A stretch of 35,696 nt of DNA, from the NCBI GenBank assembly GCA_017542245.1, contig JAFXXN010000081.1:1-35696 (forward strand), in the 5' to 3' direction. The notes below the pieces were generated by a model. That model was not told the origin of the DNA. It did not search any database and saw only the letters and a program-made list of their open reading frames with translations. Positions 9,279 to 18,525 of this stretch are shown piece by piece (position 1 is the first letter of the stretch; each line of letters begins with the position of its first letter). The translations under genes were made by a program, and so were the position numbers. This stretch comes from Lachnospiraceae bacterium. GTDB taxonomy: Bacteria; Bacillota; Clostridia; Lachnospirales; Lachnospiraceae.

Positions 9279-9305
9279 ATGATAAAAAAACAGCAGTCCG
9301 TATAA
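9279..9305 (+). CDS. Possible 8-codon leader ORF
   Basis: ATG ATA AAA AAA CAG CAG TCC GTA TAA encodes MIKKQQSV. It is preceded by GGGGGAAGACACCC, almost the same ribosome binding segment that precedes the main gene at 9368 (GGGGGAGACACCC). ACGGAC (9259-9264) can pair with GTCCGT (9296-9301), folding the mini-ORF into a loop. It may be a leader peptide or a relic of duplication of the start region; expression is unproven. Confidence 0.35.
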   Translation: MIKKQQSV

Positions 9306-9367
9306 AGAACCGTGCCGTGTTTTATGATAGGCACATTATTTACAATTTAATAAAGGGGGAGACACCC

Positions 9368-10978
9368 ATGGAAAAAAACGTAACTATAATTGACACATCA
9401 GGCAGAAAGATAGGCGAAACTTATCCTAAAAGGGCAAAGGGGCTTATCAAAAAAGGTCGGGCAGAGTATGTCAGCGACTTTTGTATTAGAATGCCGGATA
9501 CTCATGTTCCGACCGTAGCGGATAATATAAAAACTATGGAGGAAAATAATATGAGTAAGGTTATAGGTTTTGAAGCAAGAGGATTTAAGATCGATCCTAC
9601 CTGCAAAGGAAATAATATTGCTAACAGAATGTTCGTTACCGATGCGCTCGGCAACAATGTAGAGGTTTATGAGATAGGTGATTACGGTTCAAACTGGACT
9701 CAGATATCTTATGAGATGCCGGTTGAAAAGAATGAGGACTATGAGTTCCTATTCGCTATGACGGGAGACATTGACGCACTTAATTCTCCCGGAGTAAAGT
9801 GTAATTTCATAATTATGCCCATACATGAAGAAGATTCTGATCAGGATTGGGACAATCGATATCAGTATAGTTTGCTACACAGAGACTATAGACCTGATAT
9901 GGAAAAGTTTTGGAACGGTTCAAGTATAAGGTTTTACCGCATACCGTTTAATACAGGTGATGCAGTAAAAATCCGCTTTGTATTTGTTGCATTCCAACGT
10001 CCTTACAAGGTTTTTCCTGTTAAGAATTTTGAAGAATACCGGTCTTTAGAAGATTTTAGGCAGGAATATAATGGTGGATGGCAGGCATTTAGGAAAGACT
10101 TTAAGCGTGATTTCAAGGGCAATCCTTGGAATTCTGACGGAAACAGAACTCAGAATTATAATTATAATGGACCTAAGGATTTCAAAGAAGCCGAAAAGAT
10201 AATGGGTAATATCGGAGCTGTAGTAAGTAAGGCCGTAAAAGAAGCTTTAGAAGGTCTTGATAAGATTCAGAAAGAAGGCTTTGGTAAATGGCAGAAAGAC
10301 GACAGGTCAAAACAAAAAGCAAACAGAAATTATTATTCTGACAGAAATTCAGATTATACGAGGGAACCGGATTGTGAAAAATCAGGCACTTCCGTCGGAA
10401 AGAGGAAAATCTACGCCGATCATCTTCAGGCAATTTTAAAAGGTCTGGAAGAAGATGATGAAAAGCTTGATCTGCAAGGCTGTGATATTGAAGGCGATAA
10501 AAATTTTATTCCCGGGAATGGAAATGATTCCTACACGGTTGACAGTATTACATTTGCTTTGGATAATTCTTCTATGGACGGTGACGCGTTCTGGAGGATC
10601 ATGGCTAAGGTTGGCGACTGCTGTACGGTAAACGGAAATAATGCTGTTTTAGGATCTTCAGAATACAGACCGGAACTTGCCGGAGCTTTTGAAAGCAGAT
10701 CAGACGATAGTAACTTTAATTTTGTGAATGCACAGATAAGTGAAGCTGCATTTATCAGTATACTGTCAAAGATTGGATGTTGTTGTAAGGTTAATTTCTC
10801 TAATGCCGACATTAAAGATTTTGAAGAATTTCCGGATCTTTCGGGCTTTTGCGATGAAGCTTTTGATGATACCGAAATCATTCTGGATAACACTACTATT
10901 TCCCAACGTCTCTATCAGGCACTTGTTAAGTGCATGGGAGAAGGTTCAAAAATATCAGGGAAAGCGGTTATAATCTAA
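9368..10978 (+). CDS. Unknown protein with RRXRR/PLMP-like N-terminus and C-terminal repeats
   Basis: 536 aa from the ATG with GGGGGA upstream; an in-frame GTG further upstream (9317) lacks a ribosome binding site. Residues about 4-36 (VTIIDTSGRKIG, TYPKRAKGLIKKGRA, FCIRM) match the layout of the RRXRR/PLMP domain at the N-terminus of IscB-type proteins: β-hairpin, then KRA(K/R)-x-L-x-K-x-GRA. No RuvC or HNH nuclease follows. A linker leads to an ATG at codon 62 (9551) with GGAGG at 9538-9542, so a shorter 475-aa form could also be made. About 65-230 is a β-rich region of unknown fold, and about 235-345 is charged and helical. The C-terminal 150 residues hold three similar units (LDNSSMDGDAFWRIMAKVG, VNAQISEAAFISILSKIG, LDNTTISQRLYQALVKCMG). 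No signal peptide, so probably cytosolic. The function is unknown. Confidence 0.85.
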   Translation: MEKNVTIIDTSGRKIGETYPKRAKGLIKKGRAEYVSDFCIRMPDTHVPTVADNIKTMEENNMSKVIGFEARGFKIDPTCKGNNIANRMFVTDALGNNVEVYEIGDYGSNWTQISYEMPVEKNEDYEFLFAMTGDIDALNSPGVKCNFIIMPIHEEDSDQDWDNRYQYSLLHRDYRPDMEKFWNGSSIRFYRIPFNTGDAVKIRFVFVAFQRPYKVFPVKNFEEYRSLEDFRQEYNGGWQAFRKDFKRDFKGNPWNSDGNRTQNYNYNGPKDFKEAEKIMGNIGAVVSKAVKEALEGLDKIQKEGFGKWQKDDRSKQKANRNYYSDRNSDYTREPDCEKSGTSVGKRKIYADHLQAILKGLEEDDEKLDLQGCDIEGDKNFIPGNGNDSYTVDSITFALDNSSMDGDAFWRIMAKVGDCCTVNGNNAVLGSSEYRPELAGAFESRSDDSNFNFVNAQISEAAFISILSKIGCCCKVNFSNADIKDFEEFPDLSGFCDEAFDDTEIILDNTTISQRLYQALVKCMGEGSKISGKAVII

Positions 10979-10999
10979 CTTTACTAATATAAAAAATTA

Positions 11000-11086
11000 A
11001 AGATATCCCACACCTTTTAGCGTAGCGAAGGTGAAGGGATATCTTCTTTTGTTACCAGGAAATGCTGAAGGCGTTTTCGAGGTGAC
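11000..11086 (+). repeat. Dispersed structured repeat, copy 3 (lacks hairpin B)
   Basis: It contains hairpin A, here extended to GATATCCC/GGGATATC around the conserved TTAGCGTAGCGAAGG segment, and hairpin C (GTTACC…GGTGAC), in which C has become T opposite G, keeping the stem. Hairpin B is absent. It fills the gap between convergent genes and runs to 5 bp before the end of the helicase gene; a T-tract follows (11085-11091), so it could also act as terminator for the 9368 gene. Confidence 0.8.
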
Positions 11087-11090
11087 TTTT

Positions 11091-13259
11091 TTAGCCTGTA
11101 AGTAATTTGATTTCATCCTCCGTATATTTTTTACGTATACGATCTATTTCATCTTCCATTATAGAATTGATGGTACTGTTATCAAGTTCCATATCTTTTC
11201 TTGCCGCGGCAGAATCATCGGCGAAGGTATTGAATTCTTCCTGTTTCTCATAAAGTATCTGCATGATCCGTTCTTCTATCGTATTTGTACAAAGCAGCCT
11301 GTGGACAAGAACATTTCTTGTCTGCCCCATACGGTATGCTCTGGAAATAGCCTGGCTTTCAACCGATGGTTTGTACTGAGGCTCACAGATTACAACAACA
11401 CTGGCAGTCTGGATATTTAATCCTGTCCCGCCTGATTGTATCTGCGCCGCCAGCACAGTTCCCGGACGTGCAGCGTCAAATTCATCTATGATTTTCTGCC
11501 TTTCGGCAGGAGGAACCGAACCGTTGATCACACCGACACAGCCCTGACCGAATATTGTCTGCACTTTTTCAAGGGTATCCAAGAAGAAAGAAAATATAAT
11601 TACCTTTCTTTCTTCCAATGTTGCATAATCAACGATTTCTCTTAGACGCTGTACTTTTACCGAAGAATTAAAATAATCCGGATTTCTCCAGGATACTCTT
11701 CTGACATCCATAATATTTTTGGCCACTACATCCTTGATATATTGAGCTTCATCCTCATGTGTCATCTCACACCAATCCTGCATTTGGACAAGTTCAGGAA
11801 GCTCTGCAAGTACATCTTCACGTTTGCGTCTGTAGTATACCGGAGATATCCTTTCTTTAAAATAATCGGCATATGCAGATGTACTTACATCCTTTGCCAT
11901 ATCGGCTATCTCGGGCTGAAGGAATCCTAACAGCCGTATCATCTCGGAAACATTGTTTTCAAGCGGAGTTCCTGTCATGAAGAGTATTCTTGAAGTATGT
12001 TCGCATAAATTTAAGACATTCTTGCTTCTTTTGGTAGTTACATTTTTTATATAATGAGCTTCGTCCACAACTACCATGGATATCCTAAAATTTACGGGAA
12101 TAAAGAAATTACCAGATAAAGTTTCGTAATTTGTTACAGCAACCCCTCCATTATCAAGCCACTGCTGGAGTGTTAGTTCTTTACCGTTTCCGTGAACTTT
12201 GTAAACATTAAGATCGCTTTTGGATGCGACTTCCCTGCACCAGTTGATAATAACACTTGCCGGACATACTACGAGAAAGTGATTTTCACCCTGATTTCTC
12301 AAAGCTACCATAGCAGCAATGGCCTGAACAGTTTTTCCGAGACCCATTTCATCACCAAGAAGCACTCTTTGCTGACGAAGAATGTATTTTACTCCCCAGA
12401 CCTGATATCCTCTTAATGTACAACATAGTCCTTCAAGGTTCAGCTGTGTACTTTCTATTTCATATCTTATATCATCACTCAGACCGTAGCCGTCATTTAT
12501 GGTGTTAAAATGCTCCGGGACTATGTTTTCGAGTGCATTGAAGAAAGAGACTGAGTCGGATGCGAAATGTTCCCAGGCGTCACTTGCCTGCAGATTCATT
12601 ATATTCTGTATTTTGTCGGATAAAGGTCCGGGATTGACTGCAGACATACCGTTTATAAGCCGGTTATATGCATCAATGGCTTCCAGCTTTTTGCTCTCGG
12701 AAACAAAAAGCCATTTGATAGGATTTGACGCCCTCTTGATGCTTTTTAAATCTATGTCTGCATTGGGAGGTATTTCATTGGCAAGTTCTTGACATTCAGA
12801 ACCGAGAGACACAGCATGTATATACATTGATACATTTTTTACGAGAAGCGAATATTCATCACTCTTATTATCAAGGTTTAGTTTCAGCTTTATATGTTTC
12901 TTTATGTCAAAAGCTATCCTTTGAGCGATGGTCATGGTTTTAAGAGCCATGTTTTCACCTATGCCGTATATAGATGCAATTCTTGGTTTGCCGGCATTTA
13001 GAACATCGTAAATACTATTTAAGCCATGTTCTTTTAGAAGTCCAGTTCTTATTCCTGATTTATCGACATTGATCTCTTCGACCGGAATAGTTTTAAGTAC
13101 AGAACCATATTCCTTTTCTATAACATGCTGAACTGCATCCATGACTTTCATGCGGGATTCGCTGATAAGTCTTGAGGCATCGTCTACCGTATTACGGGCA
13201 TTACGGACTCTTTCGGTTATATGTCTTATATCTGCCCGGCGAAATTCTCGTTTTGTCAA
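11091..13259 (-). CDS. SNF2-family DEAD/DEAH-box helicase
   Basis: 722 aa, cytosolic. It reads from a TTG start with AAGGAG 7-8 nt upstream. The C-terminal two thirds are a complete Snf2-type ATPase: GDEMGLGKT (302-310, motif I), VVDEAHYIKN (DEAH at 399-402, motif II), LFMTGTPLEN (motif III), QSGGTGLNIQTA (motif V) and QAISRAYRMGQTRNV (motif VI, 636 on). The family translocates on double-stranded DNA or remodels DNA-protein complexes. The N-terminal 290 residues include a possible helix-hairpin-helix segment (GLNSIYDVLNAGKPRIASIYGIG, about 79-101, split here by eye) and have no zinc-finger SWIM motif that I could see. No methylase or nuclease partner is adjacent; the convergent 9368 gene is the nearest neighbour. 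It could be a housekeeping repair ATPase or part of a defence locus; the sequence does not decide. Confidence 0.9.
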   Translation of the reverse strand: MTKREFRRADIRHITERVRNARNTVDDASRLISESRMKVMDAVQHVIEKEYGSVLKTIPVEEINVDKSGIRTGLLKEHGLNSIYDVLNAGKPRIASIYGIGENMALKTMTIAQRIAFDIKKHIKLKLNLDNKSDEYSLLVKNVSMYIHAVSLGSECQELANEIPPNADIDLKSIKRASNPIKWLFVSESKKLEAIDAYNRLINGMSAVNPGPLSDKIQNIMNLQASDAWEHFASDSVSFFNALENIVPEHFNTINDGYGLSDDIRYEIESTQLNLEGLCCTLRGYQVWGVKYILRQQRVLLGDEMGLGKTVQAIAAMVALRNQGENHFLVVCPASVIINWCREVASKSDLNVYKVHGNGKELTLQQWLDNGGVAVTNYETLSGNFFIPVNFRISMVVVDEAHYIKNVTTKRSKNVLNLCEHTSRILFMTGTPLENNVSEMIRLLGFLQPEIADMAKDVSTSAYADYFKERISPVYYRRKREDVLAELPELVQMQDWCEMTHEDEAQYIKDVVAKNIMDVRRVSWRNPDYFNSSVKVQRLREIVDYATLEERKVIIFSFFLDTLEKVQTIFGQGCVGVINGSVPPAERQKIIDEFDAARPGTVLAAQIQSGGTGLNIQTASVVVICEPQYKPSVESQAISRAYRMGQTRNVLVHRLLCTNTIEERIMQILYEKQEEFNTFADDSAAARKDMELDNSTINSIMEDEIDRIRKKYTEDEIKLLTG

Positions 13260-13604
13260 AGGGATATCTCCTTATAATTTTATTAAATTTGAATAGTGAC
13301 AATACATGAGTAATCTGTATTTTCATCCTACAACACGGTTATAACACTGTCAAGACAAAAAAAGCAGAACCCGGTTGTTTTATATGTTGATACTAAAGAA
13401 AAATATTAAAAATGCCGATATAACAAAATAGAAGATGTGGATTATTATTTTGTTACCGGGGGAAACAATGGAGGTGTTTTCAAGGTGGCATTGACTTATA
13501 TATTAGAGAAGTACAGTCCGGAACAAAAATTTATCTTTGGTTCCGCACCGGTGTTTAACAGGCAGGACATCGGTGTTTTACAAAGCCTGTAACAGGGATA
13601 TGGT
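13260..13604. other. Divergent intergenic region
   Basis: 345 bp between the helicase (-) and the transglutaminase-like gene (+). It holds repeat copy 4 (13418-13496). Downstream are hairpins GGAAC/GGTTCC-type (about 13518-13543) and ACAGGC/GCCTGT (13558-13563 with 13586-13591), and a short direct repeat (CCGGTGTTTaACA, TCGGTGTTTtACA). No consensus promoter was found for either gene. Confidence 0.5.
13418..13496 (+). repeat. Dispersed structured repeat, copy 4 (lacks hairpins A and B)
   Basis: It begins with the same 19 bp as copy 2 (ATATAACAAAATAGAAGAT) and ends with the same CATTGACT, but the middle is replaced by a short AT-rich segment. Hairpin C survives as GTTACC/GGTGGC and GGAAACA/TGTTTTC. 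Several base changes relative to copies 1-2 keep pairing, which argues for selection on, or recent mobility of, the RNA structure. Confidence 0.75.
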
Positions 13605-16166
13605 ATGAAGAAAAAATTAATGTATTTCATTGCGGTTCTATGTATTACCACAGGTTTGATCATATATACGGATAACGAAAGAACACTGGCGGGAGCATAT
13701 GACGAAACAGTCAGAAATGAATATGGATATACATCGCTAAATGATACAGAGAAAAAGGTATTTAACCTTTTAGGCGATAAGCTTGAAGATTTTATTCAGA
13801 GTGAACTTTATTTGACCGATCTTGATTCGGAAAACGCAAAACTAAAGATAGAGTTTACTATGGATCAAGGGGAAAGTATTACGGTAAAAGACCTGAACAA
13901 AATTGTAATAAGGTTTATATATTCAAATCCTAAGTACTACTGGCTTGAGAACGGTTTCTCTTATGGTACATCTGGGAATAATAAGTTTTTGGTAATGTTC
14001 AGGGTTCACCCGTATTATTATGAGTATCAGAGCAGAAAGAATACAGACGATGCGATAAACGGTCTGCTTGGTGAATGGGTGGAAATGATAAAATCAGAAG
14101 CTGTAAAAAAGGATGATTTTTATGCGGCCCTTTTAGCTCATGACCTTATTATCCGCAATATTGATTATACATATGATTCAACAGGCAAACCGGAAAGTTC
14201 TGTATGGGCACACTCTATAGCCGGTGTATTTACCGGAGAAGGCGCAGTATGTGAAGGTTATGCCAAAGCCTTTGAATATATCCTTGATCTTGCGGGAATT
14301 CAGAATATTTATATAGTCGGGAAAGGTGATGGAGACAGACATGCATGGAATGCCGTAAAATATAATGACGGATGGTATCTCTGCGATGTTACATGGGATG
14401 ACCCGAATGAAAAAACTGTTGTTGGATTAAAGGATTCAGACTATACTTATTTCTTTACTCCGAATTCTGTTTTCCGAAAAACACATTCGGTTTCATCGGA
14501 TACATCGGACTATCTGTATGATATGCCATCATTCTCGGATAATATGGATGAATCATACTATGGGCGGTTTAAATGCTATTCTGATATATCTGCATTTAAT
14601 GAGGAGACCGGAGCAGAATTTGCAAATCGTGTTCTTGCCAACCGTTACTATGGGAATGACTTTATCTTTATGGCTTTTCCAAAGGATGCTTCAAATTCGG
14701 TAATAAATTTCGTTGTACCTCAATTGGGAGTAGAAAAAAGTAATTCATATTCATTTACAGTGTCCGATTACGGATATATTTTAAAACTGAAAGCTCCGAC
14801 TATCGATAATCCGGCTCAAACCATCGGACTTGATAAGGAAGAAGCTTCAATAGATATTTCAGCATCGGTTACTGTAACAGCAGTGCTTCCTGAAGGCTGT
14901 GATGACAGGATTATCTGGACTGTTTCAAATTTTGACGAAAAAGAAACATTTTCTCCTTTACGGTTTATAAAACTTTTGGTAAAGGATGATAAAGCTACAG
15001 TTGAAGGATTAAAGAACGGAAAAATTATTCTTACCGCAACGGCATATAGTTCCGCTGAATCTGAAAATCCGGTTAAGGCATCCTGCATCATTACTATAGG
15101 AACCGGTGAATCGGGGGCGGATACTGTTATCTGGCAAAACGGTACAAAGACTTATAAAAAAGTAAAACTTGAAACCGAACTGACCGCACATGAGTGGAAA
15201 GACGGAAAAGGAAAAACAAAAAAAGGAAAGCTTGTGTGGTATGTAGCGGATTCACCTTTGGTTCCGAGTTTTAATTCTTCGAAACATTCTGTAAGCTTTT
15301 CATCACCAAAGTCAAAAAAGGCTTCTGTTAACGGAAAGGGAGAAGTAACTGCCAAAACGGCAGGTACGGTATACGTATATGTCTGTGATACCGGCAGTAT
15401 GGCTTTTGAAGAATATTTAGTGGAAATACTTGCAGCTCCTTCGAAGTTATATGTTACAGAGGTACCGGACAGTACAGACAAAGATGATATAGTAAAAAAA
15501 TACTATATGGATGCCGGGACCTCGGATTATCTGTACATAACTCCTTTTGTAAAGAACGGAACAGCAGATAAGAGCTGTACTTATACTGTCAGGATAGTAA
15601 AAGATGAACAGAAGAAATATGCGACAGTCGGCGATGTAATCCTGGATGATAAAGGGAACCCGTATTTTACGATTGATACACTTGATTTTGATCAGACAAA
15701 AAATAAAACTGTTTCTGTAAAAATTGAAGTTATTTGTAATGAAAGTAACAAAAAGGCTAACATGACATTGGTGATCGGGAATACGGTACTTGGTGCTAAA
15801 CTAATATCTGCCGGATCTTCGGAAACAATCCTGTCAAAGAAGGGCGATTCAGCATCATTTAAGCTGGAAATCTCAACCCTTCTGGGCAAGGACGTAAGTA
15901 CTACCGACAAAATAAAGATTTATGTAGGAAAAACTTCAGTCAGGCTGGATTCGGACGATAAAGTGATCGCCGACAAAGGAGCCAGAGTGAAAGTGAAATT
16001 TGATCAGAAAACAATGACACTTACACTTACTGCACAGGCTGATGCAGGAAGTACCGCGGTTATTTCGGTCGCATTTTTGAATCCGGTTAACAAGGAAGTG
16101 TTCCTCACAGAGCTGGCCAGAGTAGATGAAAATGGCATAATAAAGCTTACGGAAAAGACGTTATAA
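13605..16166 (+). CDS. Secreted transglutaminase-like protein with Ig-like repeats
   Basis: 853 aa. An N-terminal hydrophobic segment (residues 5-20) serves as signal peptide or anchor. Residues about 175-290 are a transglutaminase-like cysteine-protease fold with an apparent triad: Cys216 in GAVCEGYAKAFEYIL, His246 in DRHAWNAVKY, and Asp261 in WYLCDVTWDDP. The spacing fits the CYK3/YebA-type superfamily common in exported Firmicutes proteins. The remainder is β-rich and looks like several bacterial Ig-like (Big2-like) domains; for example, residues about 405-500 contain ASIDISASVTVTAVLP and about 570-590 KKASVNGKGEVTAKTAG. The protein probably acts on extracellular peptides or surface proteins; the substrate is unknown. 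The ribosome binding site (AGGGA) is moderate. It converges on the TgpA-like gene with an 11-bp gap. Confidence 0.88.
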   Translation: MKKKLMYFIAVLCITTGLIIYTDNERTLAGAYDETVRNEYGYTSLNDTEKKVFNLLGDKLEDFIQSELYLTDLDSENAKLKIEFTMDQGESITVKDLNKIVIRFIYSNPKYYWLENGFSYGTSGNNKFLVMFRVHPYYYEYQSRKNTDDAINGLLGEWVEMIKSEAVKKDDFYAALLAHDLIIRNIDYTYDSTGKPESSVWAHSIAGVFTGEGAVCEGYAKAFEYILDLAGIQNIYIVGKGDGDRHAWNAVKYNDGWYLCDVTWDDPNEKTVVGLKDSDYTYFFTPNSVFRKTHSVSSDTSDYLYDMPSFSDNMDESYYGRFKCYSDISAFNEETGAEFANRVLANRYYGNDFIFMAFPKDASNSVINFVVPQLGVEKSNSYSFTVSDYGYILKLKAPTIDNPAQTIGLDKEEASIDISASVTVTAVLPEGCDDRIIWTVSNFDEKETFSPLRFIKLLVKDDKATVEGLKNGKIILTATAYSSAESENPVKASCIITIGTGESGADTVIWQNGTKTYKKVKLETELTAHEWKDGKGKTKKGKLVWYVADSPLVPSFNSSKHSVSFSSPKSKKASVNGKGEVTAKTAGTVYVYVCDTGSMAFEEYLVEILAAPSKLYVTEVPDSTDKDDIVKKYYMDAGTSDYLYITPFVKNGTADKSCTYTVRIVKDEQKKYATVGDVILDDKGNPYFTIDTLDFDQTKNKTVSVKIEVICNESNKKANMTLVIGNTVLGAKLISAGSSETILSKKGDSASFKLEISTLLGKDVSTTDKIKIYVGKTSVRLDSDDKVIADKGARVKVKFDQKTMTLTLTAQADAGSTAVISVAFLNPVNKEVFLTELARVDENGIIKLTEKTL

Positions 16167-16177
16167 CAGAACACTTT

Positions 16178-18475
16178 TTACATCGAGATCATGAGATGAA
16201 GTCTGTGGATGAGGTAAGTTCTGCGGAAGTGTTTTTTCATCAGTTTAATAAACAGATTTTTTCGGTCTGACAATTCTTTCCGATCCTGTTCATCAGGATC
16301 GGAATTTCCGTATATAACAGATTCATAAGTACTCATAAAGTGCATATCGGAGATGCCTTCAAAATACTTTTTTAAATTGATTTTGCAGATGATATCGGAA
16401 ATATTTACTGAGCATCTGCGGGAGAACTCTTCTATGGTCTCTTGTTTTTCTCTTGTCAGCTTAAATTCTTCAAGAATATGAAGGACTTTATTGAACTCAA
16501 AAATATAAAGTTCTTTTTTTGTCATTTTTTTCTGCTTAAGATGTGAACGGATTATATTTACGGTAACCAGAAGAATGATACTGATAACTATGATTGCGGC
16601 AATAATCAGGATAAGAAGCCATGAAACCCGGCTTTCCGTATGCTCAAGTTCATATTCCGGATCTTCTACAGGTACTGGAATTTCTGTAGGTATAGGCGGA
16701 GTATATGTAAAATCATATCCTTCATAGTCATTAAAAGGACCTGACATTACTTTCCAGCCGGAATATCGTTTGATACCGAATCCGGGTGTGGGCTCAAATG
16801 CAATCCACCCTTTGTTCTCAAAGTATACTTCGGCCCATGTATGACCTGAACTGGCGGGAACCGATACAGTGGGGTCTGATTTGGGCGGCGCAAGGAAACC
16901 CTGAACAACACGGGATTTGTATCCAAGATATCGCGCAATAAGACAGAAAGCGGTAGCATAATGCACACAGTAACCGCTTCTTTTTTCAAGCAGGAAATAA
17001 TTCAGGAAGTCACCCTCAGAGTCAACATAGTCCGGAAGCTGTCCTCCTTCTAAACGATATTCCATACCTGAAAGCGCACTTTCTACAGCTTTTAGTTTTT
17101 CGTAATCGGTATTTGAACCAGAAACAATCTTTTCGATATAATTCTTTACGGAATCCCTGATTTCAGGTTTGGAAGAATAGGAAGCATTAATATAGTTACG
17201 ATATTCTTTCAGGTCATCAAGTGTAACTTCATTATAAAGATTATACAGATCGTTGCTCTTGACATAATTAAAGGCTGATTCCTTATCGGTCAGAACAGTT
17301 TTCATATACTCATTAAAAACCCTGCTGCCATAGTTTAACTGAAGATAATTGACGGAATATTCCGTACCGTAAGTTTTGACAGTATTAAACAGGATATGTT
17401 CATTTCGATAGTTGAGTTCTTTTTTTATGGATCTGTCTATAGAAGCCGTCTGCTTTGCCGGTGTAAAAAGAATAGAGGTGGCAAAATCGATATAGCGTAT
17501 TTTTAGGGTAGCAGTTTTAACTAGACCGTTTTTGGCTTCAGGAGTAAAATTTATAATACCGTAAGTGCTTTCCAATGCATCGAAACAAGAGTAATCCTTA
17601 TCGGATTTAAGAGTGTTTCTCCATTGTCCGCCGCTGAATTCATTGAAATACTCACCGTTAAGATAGATGCCTTCGCCGACTTGTCTGTTAGGAGTTATTT
17701 CCATGATAATATCATCGGTAATATTATTGTTGTCATAGATCATTTCATCATTCATTCCGAAATTTATGCTCAGGGAATCGGTACCTTCGGAAGATGAAAA
17801 TTTAATAGACAGCTCATGCCCGATTTCGTTTATTTTGTCTACAGCGTAGTCATAAAGTCTTTTGGCCCAGTCCCAACTGATAGGTGATTCGGGTTTGGGA
17901 ACGATTATAAGGCTGATAAGAATAACTGCCAGAAAGGGATAAAGATAGGCAATATAAGTACGTACCCGGGCTTTATCAGTTTCTTTAAGACCTTTTCTGA
18001 AGAAACGAGTAATGGAAAAAGCAACATAAAATAATCCTGGAGCCGGAGTTACGGGATGGATAGAGGTTCCTCTGAAGAGGGATATAAGCAGATAAGCGAT
18101 TATTCCGGCTGAAAGAATCAGATTTATCCTTACAGTCATATCAGAGATAAGAAACAGGATAAAAGAACCAAGCCCGATAAGGACAAGTTTAAAGAGCGTG
18201 CTGTTAAGGATCATTTCGGCATCTTCTGCGTCTATGATAAATGAAAAAACAGTAATAACAAGAAAAATTGCAGGGAAAATATAAAGATGGATCTTATGGT
18301 ACAGGATAATGAGGACATTAAAAGAAAGGCTTATCAGAAGAAGAGAAATAATATTTCCCTTTGTTATAAGCTCAGGATCATAGAAATTATAGATTTCCAA
18401 AAACAAAAATACCGCAATGACCGATGTTAGAACAAAGCGGTAAACCAAATCCGTAAGTTCTTCTCTGAATGTCAT
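16178..18475 (-). CDS. TgpA-like membrane transglutaminase (DUF3488/DUF4129 type)
   Basis: 765 aa from the ATG at 18475, which has GAGGAAAG upstream; a TTG nine codons earlier has no ribosome binding site. The N-terminal 200 residues hold about six membrane helices. A large extracellular part follows, with a transglutaminase core: Cys503 in KRSGYCVHYATAFCLIARYL, His545 in SSGHTWAEVYF, and GWIAFEPTPGFG, where the third triad position is Glu (561) rather than the more usual Asp. Then come a Pro-rich stretch, a single membrane helix (about 618-642) and a cytosolic helical tail of DUF4129 type. It is the third gene of a MoxR-DUF58-TgpA operon, a widely conserved trio thought to act in envelope protein processing; the actual substrate is not known. 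Confidence 0.92.
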   Translation of the reverse strand: MTFREELTDLVYRFVLTSVIAVFLFLEIYNFYDPELITKGNIISLLLISLSFNVLIILYHKIHLYIFPAIFLVITVFSFIIDAEDAEMILNSTLFKLVLIGLGSFILFLISDMTVRINLILSAGIIAYLLISLFRGTSIHPVTPAPGLFYVAFSITRFFRKGLKETDKARVRTYIAYLYPFLAVILISLIIVPKPESPISWDWAKRLYDYAVDKINEIGHELSIKFSSSEGTDSLSINFGMNDEMIYDNNNITDDIIMEITPNRQVGEGIYLNGEYFNEFSGGQWRNTLKSDKDYSCFDALESTYGIINFTPEAKNGLVKTATLKIRYIDFATSILFTPAKQTASIDRSIKKELNYRNEHILFNTVKTYGTEYSVNYLQLNYGSRVFNEYMKTVLTDKESAFNYVKSNDLYNLYNEVTLDDLKEYRNYINASYSSKPEIRDSVKNYIEKIVSGSNTDYEKLKAVESALSGMEYRLEGGQLPDYVDSEGDFLNYFLLEKRSGYCVHYATAFCLIARYLGYKSRVVQGFLAPPKSDPTVSVPASSGHTWAEVYFENKGWIAFEPTPGFGIKRYSGWKVMSGPFNDYEGYDFTYTPPIPTEIPVPVEDPEYELEHTESRVSWLLILIIAAIIVISIILLVTVNIIRSHLKQKKMTKKELYIFEFNKVLHILEEFKLTREKQETIEEFSRRCSVNISDIICKINLKKYFEGISDMHFMSTYESVIYGNSDPDEQDRKELSDRKNLFIKLMKKHFRRTYLIHRLHLMISM

Positions 18476-18525
18476 TTTAACTTTCCTCAATATGTCTGAC
18501 AATATTGCAAAATATTTGGTCCGAA

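Noticed and set aside
9317-9367. GTG start extending the 9368 protein by 17 residues.
   Set aside because: No ribosome binding site before the GTG, whereas the ATG at 9368 has GGGGGA at suitable distance and the RRXRR-like domain begins just after it.
11091-13259. Helicase as part of a restriction or DISARM-type defence island.
   Set aside because: No methylase, nuclease or DUF1998-type partner lies next to it; neighbours are ordinary or unknown genes.
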